NCBI GenBank assembly: GCA_037176725.1
Contig: JAZBRS010000044.1
Span: 9,300,001 to 9,364,000, forward strand
Direction: 5' to 3'
Length of the DNA: 64,000 nucleotides
Source: Posidonia oceanica
Taxonomy: Eukaryota; Streptophyta; Magnoliopsida; Alismatales; Posidoniaceae
The translations under genes and the position numbers were made by a program. Shown piece after piece: positions 10,625 to 22,448 of this stretch (position 1 is its first letter; the number at the start of each line of letters is the position of its first letter). The notes under the pieces were generated by a model that was given only the letters and a program-made list of their open reading frames with translations, did not search any database and was not told the origin of the DNA.

Positions 10625-12466
10625 TTGGCCTTAGGTTCTTATCTTGTGGCGGGTCGAATGGCCAAAGTTCTATTTGACTCAAGTAGTACGTTTTCTTTTG
10701 TCTCCGAGTCTTTTGTGGCGGAGCTGGATGATGTACTAGCCAAGTTAGCTTTCCACCTGGACGTGGTAACGCCACTGGGTGAGTACAGTTTGGCGTGGAG
10801 ATATCTACCTTCTGTCAATCTGGAGCTAAATGGCCGAGAGTTCGATGCCACTCTCATCCTCATGGGCATGAATGAGTATGATGTCATTTTGGGCATGGAC
10901 TGGTTGAGGCAACATTCTGCTTTAATCGACTGTGCTCGTAGGTGGATTTTCTTTGGAGCTGTTGATGCTGGTTCCTTCTTTATGCAAGGTGTGCACTAGG
11001 GTGAGCCTTAGCTTGTGATTTCTACTACGAAGGCTTACAGATCTTTGACTAAGGGATGTGTGGGGTACCTTGTTAGTGTGGTTACCTCTACTTCTCCGAA
11101 GTCGGGTATTCACAACATATATGTTGTGTGTGAATATCCGAACGTTTTCCCTAATGATCTGCCTAGCATGCCACCTCATAAGGAAGTAGAGTTCTTTATT
11201 GAGTTGGCCCCAAGGAGTGGTGCTGTTGCGAAGAATCCTTATCGGATGGTACCAGCTGAATTGCGAGAGCTCAAGGCCCAACTACAGGAGTTGCTGGACA
11301 AGGGGTTCATCAGGCCAAGTGTATCTCCGTGGGGAGCACCTGTCTTATTCGTTCGTAAGAGGGATGGTTCACTCCAATTGTGTATAGACTACCAGATGTT
11401 GAATCAGATTACAGTGAAGAACAAGTATCCCTTGCCCCGCATTGAGGACCTGTTTGACCAGTTGTAGTCTGCTTCTGTCTTCTCGAAGATAGATCTGAGG
11501 TCGAGATATCACCAGTTGAGGATCCATGATTCAAACATTCAGAAGACTACCTTCCGGACGCGGTATGGCCATTATGAGTTTACGGTTATGCCCTTCGGCT
11601 TAACCAACGCCCCTGCCGCATTCATGGAGTTGATGAACCAGATTTTCATGCCTTACTTGGACTAGTTTGTGGTGGTCTTTGTAGACGACATCTTGGTCTA
11701 CTCTTCAGATGAGGAAGCTCATGCCCAACATCTGAGGGCAGTGCTGGATATTCTGAGATAGCATCAGTTGTATGCCAAGTTCTCCAAGTGTGAGTTCTGG
11801 CTGAGTGAAGTTATGTTCCTCAGTCACCTCATCTCTGGAGACGGCGTTAGAGTTGATCCTGCCAAGGTTGAGGCAGTTAGCAATTGGCAGAGACCCAAGA
11901 CCGTGACTGAGATCAGGAGTTTCTTGGGATTGGCAGGTTACTATAGGAGGTTTATCAGGGATTTTTCTTCTATTGCCTCATCCCTGACAGCTCTCACCAA
12001 GCAAGGGGTTCCGTTCATTTGGGACCAAGACTATGAGGCGAGTTTCAATGAGTTGAAGGCTCATCTGACTTCTACTCCTGTTCTGACCTTGCCTTCTGGT
12101 AGTGGTGGCTTCATTGTTTATAGTGATGCCAGTGGTGCTGGTTTGGGTAGTGTTCTGATGCAGCGTGGCAATGTTGTGGCTTATGCCTCCCGTCAACTGA
12201 AGGACCACGAGAAGAACTACCCTACCCATGATCTAGAGATGGCTACCGTGGTGTTCGCGCTGAAGCTTTGGCGACACTACCTGTATGGGGAACAGTTCGA
12301 GGTCTACACGGATCACAAGAGTCTGAAGTATATATTTACTCAGAAGAACCTCAACATGCGGCAGCGGAGGTAGGTAGTATACCTCAAGGACTATGATTTC
12401 AGTTTGTCCTACCACCTTGGGAAGGCCAACGTGGTCGCCGATGCTCTGAGCCGGCGTACGCACGTC
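10625..12466 (+). pseudogene. pol: Protease, reverse transcriptase and RNase H of element A, broken
   Basis: One frame covers retropepsin (LFDSSSTFSFVS, where DSG has become DSS; then DVILGMDWL, about 10660-10910), RT (about 11200-11900; [25 protein letters not shown], catalytic FVDDILVYS near 11680) and the Ty3-type RNase H (about 12100-12460; [31 protein letters not shown]). In-frame stops at 11465, near 11663, at 11760 and at 12371 are TAG. At most of these the family has Gln or Trp, so single C-to-T or G-to-A changes explain them. The frame differs from gag, so an indel lies between about 10490 and 10625. The region would have supplied polyprotein processing and reverse transcription. Confidence 0.9.
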
Positions 12467-12602
12467 GTGGCAAGCCTGATGGTCAAGGAATGGACCATGC
12501 TGGAGGATCTGGCTGACTGTGGACTCAAGAGACTACATCAGGGAGAAGACGGTGCCTACATGGCGAGCTTGTCTGTTCGTCCCAAGCTAGTGGAGTTCAT
12601 TA

Positions 12603-14003
12603 TTGCCTGTCAGTAGATGGACCCCTTCTTTCAGGCGACTGTTGAGAAGATGCGTGTTGGGGATGCACCTTATTTCTCTCTCTGTCAGTAGACAGCACCT
12701 GTATGTACCCCAGTATGAGGAAGCCAGGCAGAGGCTACTGGATGAAGCTCATCTATCCAAGTACACCGTCCACCCAAGATCCACGAAGATGTACTGGGAT
12801 CTGAAGTGGAACTTTTGGTGGCCTGGCATGAAGAGAGAAGTTGCTGACTATGTGGCAAGGTGTGCAACCAGCCAGCTAGTCAAGGCAGAGCATCAGAGAC
12901 CTGGTGGAACTCTACAGCCGTTGAGCATACCGGAATGGAAATGGGAACACATCTCTATGGATTTTGTGACTGGATTGCTGCGTACCAAGAGGAAGAACGA
13001 CACCGTGTGGGTGATCGTTGAGTGGCTAACCAAGTCAGCTCGTTTTCTTGCTATTCGGGTGAATCTTCCTTTATGGCAGTTGGCAGAACTGTACGTATCA
13101 AAGATTGTTCGACTGCATGGTGTTCCTGTATCTATAGTGTCTGACAGAGACACGCGGTTTACCTCAAGGTTGTAGAGGACTCTGCACGAAGCTTTTGGCA
13201 CAGTACTCAATTTCAGTATAGCATTCCACCCTCAGACGGATGGTCAGACAGAGAGGAATATCCAGACCCTGGAGGATATGCTGAGAGCTTGTGTCCTAGA
13301 CTTGCAAGGAAGTTGGGAGGACCACCTGCCATTGGTTGAGTTTGCATACAACAACAGCTACCACTCTAGCATTGGGATGGCACCATACGAGGCTCTATAT
13401 GGTAGGCCCTGCAGATCCCTGGTTTGATGGAGCGAGGTAGGAGTGCGGCAGCTACTTGGTCCTGAGATTGTACAATAGTACGCGGACAAGGTGGACTTGA
13501 TCCACAGAAGACTTGTGATTGCACAGAGTCGGCAGAAGAGTTATGCTGACTAAAGGCGGAGACTGCTAGAGTTTTTGGTGGGAAACTTTGTGTTCTTGAA
13601 GGTCTCACCGACCAAAGGTGTGATGAGATTTGGCAAGCGTGGGAAGCTAAGTCTCCGCTATATTGGCCCGTACCAGATCATGCAGAGGGTTGGTGAAGTA
13701 GCCTATAGATTGGCCCTACCACCGGAGCTGTCGGCAGTGCACAGTGTATTCCAAGTCTCCATGCTGAGGAAGTGTTTGGCTGATGTTTCACAGTTGATCC
13801 CTGTTCAGCCAAAGGTGCTCCAAGAAGATCTCTCCTATATTGAGAAGGCTGTCCAAATTGTTTATCGCAGAGAACAAGTGTTGCGGAATAAGGTAATTCC
13901 ACTGGTTCTCGTGAGATGGCAGCATCATGGAGCAGTAGAGGTCACTTGGGAGCGCGAGGATAGCATCCTTGCTTGGTACCCACACCTTCTCGCCTACCAT
14001 TGA
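12603..14003 (+). pseudogene. int: Integrase with C-terminal chromodomain of element A, broken
   Basis: A frameshift after 12616 moves the reading to a third frame. The HHCC finger is near 12750-12880, with its final Cys replaced by Ser (CATSQ). The DDE core follows: DFVTGLL near 12960, VSDRDTRF near 13138 and the [11 protein letters not shown]lu near 13230. The GPY/GPF-type module (RYIGPYQI) is near 13648. The C-terminus from about 13860 (RREQVLRNKVIPLV, then VTWERED and YPHL) is a chromodomain, which in chromoviruses directs insertion to marked chromatin. Stops at 13173, 13426, 13477 and 13552 interrupt it. It lies immediately upstream of the polypurine-rich tract and 3' LTR. Confidence 0.88.
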
Positions 14004-14006
14004 TTT

Positions 14007-14018
14007 CGGGGGCGAAAT
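14007..14018 (+). other. Polypurine-rich tract of element A
   Basis: A CGGGGGCGAAAT run lies 20 bp before the 3' LTR start, in the place where plus-strand priming occurs. Many Tekay-like elements have a G-rich run here. The gap to the LTR suggests small later changes or a second priming segment. Confidence 0.55.
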
Positions 14019-14037
14019 CCTTTTTAAGTGTTTATGA

Positions 14038-16836
14038 TGTAACACCCTGGAATTCATTTCCCTTGTATTCTGACATTTTAATGAATTCCTTGGCTGTGAC
14101 AGGTGTTACTGGCCTTGCGGACCCCACTTGTGTTTTGTTGTGGGCCCCCACTATGGTTTTGTGTGGGTCTCCAAATTTGGTTTGCTGTGGGCCCCACTTG
14201 TGGTGGTTGGTGGGACAGATTGCGGTCTGGTCCCTAGCTCTCTCTCTTTCTCTCTCCATCTCTCCCTCCCTCTCTCTTTTCCCCCTCTCCCCCACTCATT
14301 CTCTCTCTCTCCCCTCACACGTGCCCTCCCCTATCTTCCCCCACCTACTCGTCCCCCTCCTCCCCTCCATCCCCACGCCCGTGCCCTAACTTTGCCGGCG
14401 CAAGCCATTCCTCCCCCTCTCCCAACCTCCATCTCCTCCTCCCTCCACTCTCTCCTCCCCACTCCCCCTTCCCTCCCCTTCCTCCTCTTCTTCTTCCTCC
14501 TCCTCTGTGGCAGCTGACAGCAGTGGCTGGCGCATGGTGGCGGCCGGCAGTGGTGCGGCGAGCTTCGGTCTTCATCCCAGTGGAGCGGCGAGCCCGTGAG
14601 TGGCACGTGGAGCTCGGTGAGGCGGCGGATCGCCAGAGTTGCGTGTGGATCGTCGGAGGACGGAGGCCGTCCCTCTGTCCCAAGGTACACGCCTCGCCGT
14701 AGTTGCCTAATGCTTAGAAAATTATATGCATGCGACCCTTGCCATGTTTTGAATGCTATGGAAGTGGTTTGGTAATTTTTAGGATTTTATGTGGTTTTTG
14801 GCTGGATTTATGGCCTGAGTAGCTTAAATGCCTAATTGTGGTTTTCGGTGATTTCTAGTGTTTTGTGCCTCGGATTGAGGTGAATTTGGTGTGGTTGTGT
14901 TGCTTGAGCGAATACGCTCATTTTCATATATTACATGCGTGATTTGGTATGGAATTGCAAGTGTTTGGGATTTTTGGGCGTAAATGACTTGAATGTGGAT
15001 TTTCTGGTGTTTTTGTGAGTTGTATGCTTTGGAATGCCATAATGCATGTATGGTTGCATTCCTTATTGAATTTCGGTGATTTCGGTATATGGCATGCTAG
15101 ATTTAGAGTTTTGTGCAGGTGTTTTGAGATTTAAATAGGTTTTATGAGTTTTCAGTCCTAGGCTGGTCCGGCACACCGATTTTGACCGGTATGCCGAACG
15201 TCCTTCTTTTTTGTACTCCTGAACCTGAATTCGGTCGACTGAAATCGGTCGACCGAAATCGGTCAGTCTACCATTTTCAGGGCTTGATCGGTTGACTAGT
15301 TATTTCTGGTCTATCGAATCTAGGGTTTTCGGTAGATTGATGGGATTTCGGTCTATCATTTTCTGGGCCTGAACGGTCGACTGGTCCTTTTGGGTCAATC
15401 GAATCAGGAGTTTTTGGTCGACCGGTTGAATTTCCGATTTGCCGATTTTGGTCTGGGTTGTTTCCCGGACCTGTTTTCTTATGATGTTATTAATGTTTGT
15501 TTTTAGGGCAAATTGTGCTTTAGCCCATGATTTTAATAAATGTTTTCAAAAGAGATTTTTGAGGGAAAACATGGATTGTTTGCAAATGATTTTGCTGAGG
15601 TTTTCCGTGGCTGAAACCTAGGAGTTGTGTTGGCTGGACTTGGGGATGCGATGATGTTCCTAGTGTGTCGCACACCTCACTTGGGTTGAGGTTTTAGGGG
15701 TCGGAGTGTCGGCTGTACCTAGTGGTATCGTAGCAGTGGACTCGGGAGGTATGATACTCCTGCGTAGCTAGGCATGATACCCTAGTCGCTACGGGCACCG
15801 GGACTCGCCTTTGTTTTGGGTGCTGGCTGAGCTTAGAGGTGAGGAGCCTCTAGTGGTTCGGAGCACTGAGCTGAGGTCGCCGTATTTGGCATGCCCTGTG
15901 GTTTGTCCTGATTATGGACAACTCGCCCAATTGGGGGTGAGTAGTTTTCCCAAGTAGGGATTGCTTTTTGAAACGTCTCTAGTGTGAGATGTCGGGACGG
16001 ACACGCTCCTCCATAGGACGGGTGTTCGTGGCAGTGCAGTGAGTTGCAAGAGCGAGTACCTGGCTACTGCTTAAGGCCAGGTCGATTGCTTGGTGCCAGG
16101 TAATACGGCTAGTTGTGGTTTTATGCCCATGTGACTGTGTTTGGTTGTTGCTGGCCGGATTAGGCCTAGAGTTTTGCCTGATTTTGGGCTTAGTGTGGTT
16201 TTTGTCGAGTTTTGGGCCATATTGGGCCTAATGCTTTCCGCCTATTTATGGCGCATGGTTTTGGTTTGAGTTTTGGGACCGATGGGCCGTTGTTATTAAT
16301 TGAGAATTTATTTACGAGGTATTTTTCCGCCTTATTTTGGCCAATGGGGCTGAGTTGTTTTCCCAGCTTGAGAGGTTGGAGGTTTTTGAGTTGTGCTGAG
16401 GTTTTGGGCCGGTGGGCCGTGGTTTGTGAAAATGATTTGTAAACACCTATATTTCCCAATTTTTAGCATATTGGCTTTAGGGAAGGTGTTTTATTGATTA
16501 TATGGTTTATTGTGAACCCGAATTTGGGGTTTTGACCGATTTGTGCCGCATTCTGGTTTTTATGCCGGTTTCTCGCATGGTTTTTGCGAGGTGTGTGCTG
16601 GGTGACGATTTCTAGTCACTCACGTATGCTTTGTGTGGTTTTCAGTTACAGGTGCAGATGTCTAGTTGGTTCAAGTTGATAGTGCATATTGTGGGAGTCA
16701 CGTAGCTGTCTACTGCAGGTTTCTGGCATAGATATTTGTTGTTTAGCCTTGTAGTTAACTGTTGATGTAATAGTTAATTATGTTTTTAATTTTTTGTTGG
16801 GCATGGTTTTATATTGTTGTGATCGGGATCGTGACA
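14038..16836 (+). repeat. 3' LTR of element A
   Basis: Direct repeat of 6478-9305, starting TGTAACACC and ending GTGACA, about 2.8 kb. It carries the same pyrimidine tract, the same palindromic GGTCGACC cluster (about 15220-15440) and the same terminal region. Target-site copy GAAGC follows at 16837. Confidence 0.93.
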
Positions 16837-16841
16837 GAAGC

Positions 16842-16934
16842 ATTAAAAGGCTTCCTACAAATACTCCCCTAATAAAAGTATTAGATATACTAAACAAAAA
16901 CATAGCTTTTATGGAAACAGGGTTTTGTAACCTA
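16842..16934. other. Spacer resuming after element A, leading to the GT61 stub
   Basis: From about 16883 this aligns with about 25947-26005 of copy 2 (TATTAGATAT, AAACAAAAACATAGC). Copy 2 lacks the roughly 40 bases directly after the insertion point, so a small deletion separates the two copies. Confidence 0.5.
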
Positions 16935-17197
16935 CATCCTATTTACCATGAAGATGCTTCAAGGCTACCAAAAGAACACCTTTATACCTGTAATCCTAAC
17001 ATCTTGCTTGTCCAAGAGTACGACGTCCCTTACTGCAAGCCATCCATTCTTGTGAACCAACAAGGGCTCCATAAACACTACATGATCTCTTGGGTACTCC
17101 TCTATCAATGAACTCTACTCTTCCTTGATCTCATACTCCAAGTACTTTAGCTTCATGCCGATTGCCAGATCTTCAAAATTGAGCTTCGATAACCACG
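16935..17197 (-). pseudogene. GT61 C-terminal stub, fragment 1
   Basis: On the minus strand this matches the last ~85 codons of the GT61 gene at 3334-3590: the tail VDVNRF-like region, the GPWS/SIYNK-type region and the YPRDH box are recognisable but mutated. The expected stop has changed, and a GAG-to-TAG-type stop lies in the Glu-rich segment near 17117. Its 5' part is missing because a copia LTR starts at 17198. The identical arrangement at 26011-26262 shows that the truncation predates the segmental duplication. It indicates that at least two GT61 genes once stood in tandem. Confidence 0.8.
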
Positions 17198-17409
17198 TGG
17201 AATTTAGACTCTAACGAATCTTCTAAAGTTAGGTAGTTATAACAGACTCTAACAACCTATATTGTCTATAACAACCTGTACTGTCTTGTACCACTTGGTG
17301 TTCTTGTACTATAACAACCTGTACTGATGAGTATATATTGAAGTCTTTATCACTCTCTCAATGACAGATTGACATAGTGAGAATTAAGCTATTCACTGAG
17401 TTGTTCTTA
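17198..17409 (+). repeat. 5' LTR of the copia element, copy 1
   Basis: A short LTR of about 212 bp directly before the PBS. It contains a repeated CTATAACAACCTGTACTG phrase (17268 and 17311). The matching LTR in copy 2 is 26263-26472. Confidence 0.75.
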
Positions 17410-17544
17410 TGGTATCAGAGAAGCCAGAGCCAGAGCGAATTCTTTGTCCAAGCAGTTCAATAATGGTGGAATCATCGCTAGCAGCAGCAGCATATAACAA
17501 GAAAATCTCCATATCTAGTAGTTCTTAATGTAGCGAATTTTGTC

Positions 17545-18700
17545 TCACTGAAGTTGAACCAAACAAATTATCTATACTGGGAGACGCAAAATAGGGCACT
17601 AATAGAGAGAAATGGCCTCAATGGGTTTATTGATGGCACAGAAGCTTCGCCAGAGAAGAAGATCATCCTCTTTAGTGGTGAATAAGTGGAGAATCTTGAC
17701 TACAAAGCTTGGTTTCACATTGATTGATTGGTGAAAGCATGACCAGTATCGTTGCAGAAGATGATATTGGGTTCGTAGTAGGACTACCAACATCATTTGA
17801 GGTATGGCAAGCTTTGAAGGTTAGTTTTTCTCAAAATTCTCAAGCTAAAGAATTCAAACTCCTTTCACAACTTCATCTTCTATAAAAAGGAAAATGATCT
17901 TTGATGGAGTATTTGAAAGATTTTAAGATGATTAGTGATAAATTACACGCTTTAGGGAAGCCTGTGGCTGATCAAGACAAGGTTTTCTATTTACTCAATG
18001 GTCTTGGATCGGAATATGAGCATTTTACTACTTCAATGCTCAAACCTCTGATTCCAAGCTATGCAGATATTATTCCTGTATTATAGAGTCTTGAGTTGCG
18101 ACGTGGTAATTTGAAACAAAATGTTGTTCAATCCATGGTGTTCTATGGTCAGAAAAATGGATATCAGAAAATTTTCAAGAAAGAAGGAAATCAACGGTTT
18201 AGTTCTCAAGGAAAGGGATTAAAATAGAATGTTAATAATTTCAAGCAACAGGCTAGTGGAAATTCCGATGAGAAAGAGAACAAACGGGGTTATACTCTGA
18301 TTGTGTGCCAAATTTGTGGTAAAAATCGAGGCCATGTTGCCTTAAAGTGCTGGCATACATTCAATAATAGTTATCAGTCAGATAACATTCCAAAAGCCTT
18401 AGCTAGTCTATGTGTGAATGATGTCACTGAAACAGATGCTTGGCATGTCAATACTACTGCAACTGATCATGTAGTAAGTACTACAGGTAATCTACAAAAT
18501 CTCATTTTGTATAAAGGAATGGATTATATTATGGTTGGTAACGGTGATCATTTGCCTATAACTCATGTTGGTGATGAGTTTCTTATTGGTTCTAAACCTA
18601 TTCCACTAAAAGATGTTATAGTAGCACCTAGGATTAAGAGGCATTTATTGTCAGTATCTCAGTTAACTGATAGATTTTCATGCTATTTTCTAATCTTTTG
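17545..18700 (+). pseudogene. gag: Copia gag and protease region, copy 1
   Basis: The UBN2-type gag begins near 17550 (LKLNQTNYLYWETQ, then GLNGFIDGT) and continues after stops as MMEYLKDFKMISDKL (17901), ending at TAG 18084-18086. Copy 2 has CAG at the same place (27141). A zinc knuckle CQICGKNRGHVALKCW (18308-18355) has one residue more than the CX2CX4HX4C spacing. The protease start reads WHVNTTATDHV, where active members have an Asp-Ser-Gly, so the catalytic Asp is lost. Confidence 0.8.
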
Positions 18701-18719
18701 AGATTAATTTCAAATAAGA

Positions 18720-20165
18720 CAGTTGTCTACACATGAAGTTTTGGCTTTTGGTTACAAGAAGGATGGTTTCTATACTCTTAAAAGTAGTTGCTCAGAGGTT
18801 CTATATTCTAACAAGTTCAGAGTGACTAATGCCGAAACCTGGCATAGGAGATATATTGGGTCATCCCCATGGAGATGTTATACAACATCTTAAAGTCTTT
18901 GGGTCCATTAATATGGCATCAAATAAGGAAGATGTTTTTAGCTCTAGTTGTGAACTAAGTAAGAGCAGAAGATTTCCATTTGTTTCTGATCATTATAGGT
19001 CTTATTCATTAGTTCCATTTGGAAATGTTCACTGTGATTTATGGGGGAAGTCAGCTATTTCCTCTCTTCAAAACTTCAACTATTATGTGTTGTTAGTTGA
19101 TGATTGTACACATTTTAGTTGGTTCTATCCAATAAAAAAGAAGTCTTGACTTTTATGAGTGTTTTGTTAAATTATGTAAAATGGTTCACACTAGATTCAC
19201 TACTAAAATAAAAATCTTTCAGGGTGATGGTGGGGGTGAATTTACTAGCTCAGTTTTTAAAAGTTTTCTAACAGATAATGGTATCACTCATTATATATCA
19301 TGTCCTTATACACTTGCTCAGAATGGACTTGTTGAAAGAAGACACAAGCATCTAGTTGAATTGGGTCTTGCAATGATGTTTGAATCTTTTGTACCTCAAA
19401 GGTTTTGGATATAAGCCTTTGCAACAAGAGTTACTCTCGTAAATAAATATCCTTCTAAGTCACTTGGAATGGTATCTCAAACTGAGTTGTTGTTTAACAA
19501 AAAGCTTGATTATTCTTCTCCGAAGGTGTTTGGATGTCTATGTTTTCCTTATTTAAGACATTAAATATCAACTATGCTTGATCCAAGGTCTCTTCCATGC
19601 TTATTTTTGGAATATAGTAAAGAACATAATGGATATAGATGCCTACATTACTCATCTGGGAAAGTTTATATTAGTAGACATGTAGTGTTTAATGAGAAGG
19701 TTATTCCTTGCAAGGAGAAAATACCACAAAATGTTGCTATGGGAGAACTAGTAGCATATGACTGATCAAGATAACTCTGTGATTTCAAGAGAGGAATTTG
19801 GTAGTCGTTTGTCACAATAGTTTAATTATCTTGCTCTTGACCAGTCATTAAGCATTGTTGATTCTAATTTGCTTCTGTCTACTGATAGATTGCAACATAA
19901 TGATTGTATTATTACTAACGAGGCTTCTACTAATAAATCTGTTGTTAATGATTCTGTTATTGATTTAGTGGTTGATTTAGCTTATTTTTCTGGAGTTATT
20001 GCAGCAGTTGTTGTACCTGATGATAATTCTCAGAAAGTTGGTAGTGTTTTGTAGAATCATTCATTGATTACTAGGAGCAAAGTGTTCATAAACCAAATCC
20101 AAGGTATGTCCTAAATATTACTACTATTCCTACTGAACCTAAGGGAATAAAAATTGCCTTGAAAT
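18720..20165 (+). pseudogene. int: Copia pre-integrase and integrase region, copy 1
   Basis: A pre-integrase segment (ETWHRR, then GHPHGDVIQHLK with a frameshift between them) lies near 18825-18890. The rve core follows: HCDLWG near 19030 supplies the first Asp, GDGGGEF near 19223 the second, and QNGLVERRHKHLVE near 19320 the Glu. The conserved post-core segment (CLFLEYSKEHNGYRC, then GKVYISRHVVFNE) is at 19600-19710. Several stops and frame changes make it non-functional. The sequence ends at the first words of RT. Confidence 0.82.
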
Positions 20166-21077
20166 ATGAATTTGTGAGGACATGTGTCCTCACAAAGTCC
20201 TCGTGAATTCCTTGCTAGAGGCATTTGCGAGGACATTCTATCCTCGCAATACCTATCATCGTTAAATCGATATTGCGAGGACATTTTCTCGTAATTGTGG
20301 ATACAGGGTTTTGGAGGAGAAAAGCTCTGTTTGTCTATTTCGCTTTCTCGGCGTCCTCTTTTGCTTGTGTTCGACTTTGTCACTCCACGGGAGATGAAGC
20401 CGATGTGATCACCACTCTCGGTTCGCTTTCGCTGGCCCTTGAGATGCCTTGGGAGATGTAATGTGTGTGGGTTCAGCTACATTAGGACAACACCAGCGTT
20501 ACCCAAGGGTATCTGTGCTGGTGAGCCTCTTCTTCCTCTTCTTTTCCTTGCAAAGCAATATTAAAAATATGCGGATTAATAAAGTGTAGTAAGTGGTTCA
20601 AGGTAAATTAAAAATTGACATGAAATAAAAGAAAAAGAAACTTACCCGAGGGATTTTATCCCCCCAGTTGCAACTAAGTATGGATATGCCTAGCTACAAC
20701 ATGCAAGAAATGAAATGTGATACGCAAAATATTAAAAGAAATTTCCTTTTTATTTATGATGTATGTGCGGAATGCAAGATGCCAGTGGTCGAAGATAGTG
20801 GCTGGTTCAAGCTCTCTCATTCCTTTCTTTCCACTCTAACTCTCTACTTTGTTTCTCTCTTTGGTCTCTCTCTTAAAAATTCGTCTTCCAAATTTCCCAC
20901 AAAATATCTCCAATTTTTCTATCCAATTTTCGTCCTTTGAATTTTTGTCTCCTCTATTGGCTGGGGTGCCCATGCTTATACAGAAGCATGGGAGGATCGA
21001 AATTGACAAAAATGCTCAAATTTAGCAAGATCAGGTAGCTGTAACAAAATATCAAAAGGAGCAAAAATATTCTTTAG
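20166..21077. other. Unassigned insert between the two duplicate copies
   Basis: No gene recognised. The left end (20172-20310) is rich in GAGGACA/TGTCCTC inverted words, including a near-perfect palindrome (GTGAGGACA, 2-base centre, TGTCCTCAC) at 20174-20193 and GCGAGGA/TCCTCGC pairs near 20227-20249. Such subterminal inverted words are typical of DNA transposon ends, but I see no matching far terminus or transposase. The rest (20380-21060) is mixed-composition sequence with short ORFs of no family resemblance. Confidence 0.45.
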
Positions 21078-22440
21078 TTTAATATTTAACTTTATGAGCT
21101 TTTTACAAGTATAATATCAAATAATTGTCTGGATCGTTGAAGACGCAGTAAAAATCTTTTCTTTCATCCATTCTATCAATATTGGGTATACAACAAAAAT
21201 TTTGTACAGTCCTATCTCACTTTGATGGCCATCAAAAGGAGTTTTTAATCGAATAATTGATTCGTTGAGGTGGGATTTTTTTCTTAATTAAAGTGACATA
21301 TTGTTGCATTTGTAGAGAAGTGTTAAGTTGGAAATTTCTAAGGTGCAACAACATTCATTATTGAGAAAACCCACAAAAACAAAAACAAAAAACAAAAAAA
21401 CAATGTGCAGAATAAGTTCTTCTCATGAGTCTTCAAATAACTTCAAGTATGTTTTGTTAACTCCCAAACAAGAATGAGATAGATCCAGAAGATGTGCTGA
21501 AGTACTCTATACAAGTTTTAGAGATAAGAAGTTTTTCTTTAATTTCACATGGAATCAAATTAAGCGAAATTCATCAAGTGTGGAATATTAAGGACAAGAG
21601 AGTGCATCGAAGAACTTGAAACTTTATACATGCTTTCTTTGATCTTACTCAAAATTCACATGTTTGAACAATAATACCCTATTATTTGTATAATCGTCAC
21701 TATGCCAACTTAAGAACGTAATAATAATATGTCTACTCGTGATAGACTTCTTGGTGAGGTGTAGCAATCCATGCACAAGAACGTGCATGTTCTCCTACCA
21801 AACGAAAAGAAATTAATATGCAATGTAGAGGGTCGCAATCTGACAACATGCTCATGGTAGGAACTTTTGGTCAGAAAATACTAGCATTCAGAACTGAGGA
21901 TTTTCTATAGTAACGAATCGATCTTTTAATTATTTTCAATAGGAATCTACTATTTAACCAAGAGGGTTTGATGAATTAAACATCAAGTTTACGTACTATT
22001 CATTTGGAAACAAGTAAAAAACGTATTATTAGATAATTTTTCATTTTTTTAAGAAAAATTACTTAATGATGTTCCAAGATTTGAGTAAAATTACTCAAGG
22101 TATAAAAAGTATTATTTTGGTAGTTAAGATTTACAAAATAATCAAAATCCTTAACACTGCTAAATTTTACATTCAATTGAGCATTATACCCTTGTGGCAA
22201 AAAGAAAGGCACCATTTTGATATTAAATGAAGGAAGGATATTGTTGACTTAAACTTTCACTTATGGAGTCAAGTCATAGATGATGTATATGCTAATGAAA
22301 GACTATGTTTGTTTAACATTCTAAACCTTAGAATATCAAAACGATACTTTTTAAATTTTAAACATCAAATTGAGATTTCACTCTCAAACCTTAAAATACC
22401 TTAAATTGAGATTTCATGAAAACAAAGATTTGTAACCTAT
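21078..22440. repeat. R block, copy 2a; left edge of the second duplicate
   Basis: Matches 1827-3330 with small indels, including about 70 extra bases near 21808-21880. Similarity starts abruptly at TTTAATATTTAACTTTATGA (21080), which marks the duplication breakpoint. Non-coding. Confidence 0.75.
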
Positions 22441-22448
22441 ATCCTATA

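Larger units (their letters stand above)
6473..16841 (+). mobile_element. Tekay-like Ty3/gypsy chromovirus (element A), complete but degenerate
   Basis: The element has two long direct LTRs (6478-9305 and 14038-16836), a tRNA-Met-type PBS, a polypurine-rich tract and a 5-bp target duplication GAAGC at 6473-6477 and 16837-16841. Domain order is gag, protease, RT, RNase H, integrase, chromodomain, the chromovirus order; the integrase region wording (VKAEHQRPGG, then PEWKWEHISMDFV) fits the Tekay/Del lineage. Every ORF is broken by stops and frameshifts, so it cannot move on its own. The empty counterpart site is present in the window at about 25946, so insertion happened after the segmental duplication. 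The two LTRs differ at roughly a dozen sites in the first ~110 bases by eye, which indicates an old insertion. Confidence 0.92.
17198..20165 (+). mobile_element. Ty1/copia element, 3'-truncated, copy 1
   Basis: The layout is 5' LTR (17198-17409), PBS TGGTATCAGAG (17410-17420), gag, zinc knuckle, protease, pre-integrase and integrase domains, ending as the RT domain would begin (TRSK and PKGIKIALKYEF-like words near 20075-20165). RT, RNase H and the 3' LTR are absent. The order INT before RT identifies copia. A partial second copy at 26263-27444 lies in the same relative place, because both sit inside the segmental duplication. Confidence 0.88.
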
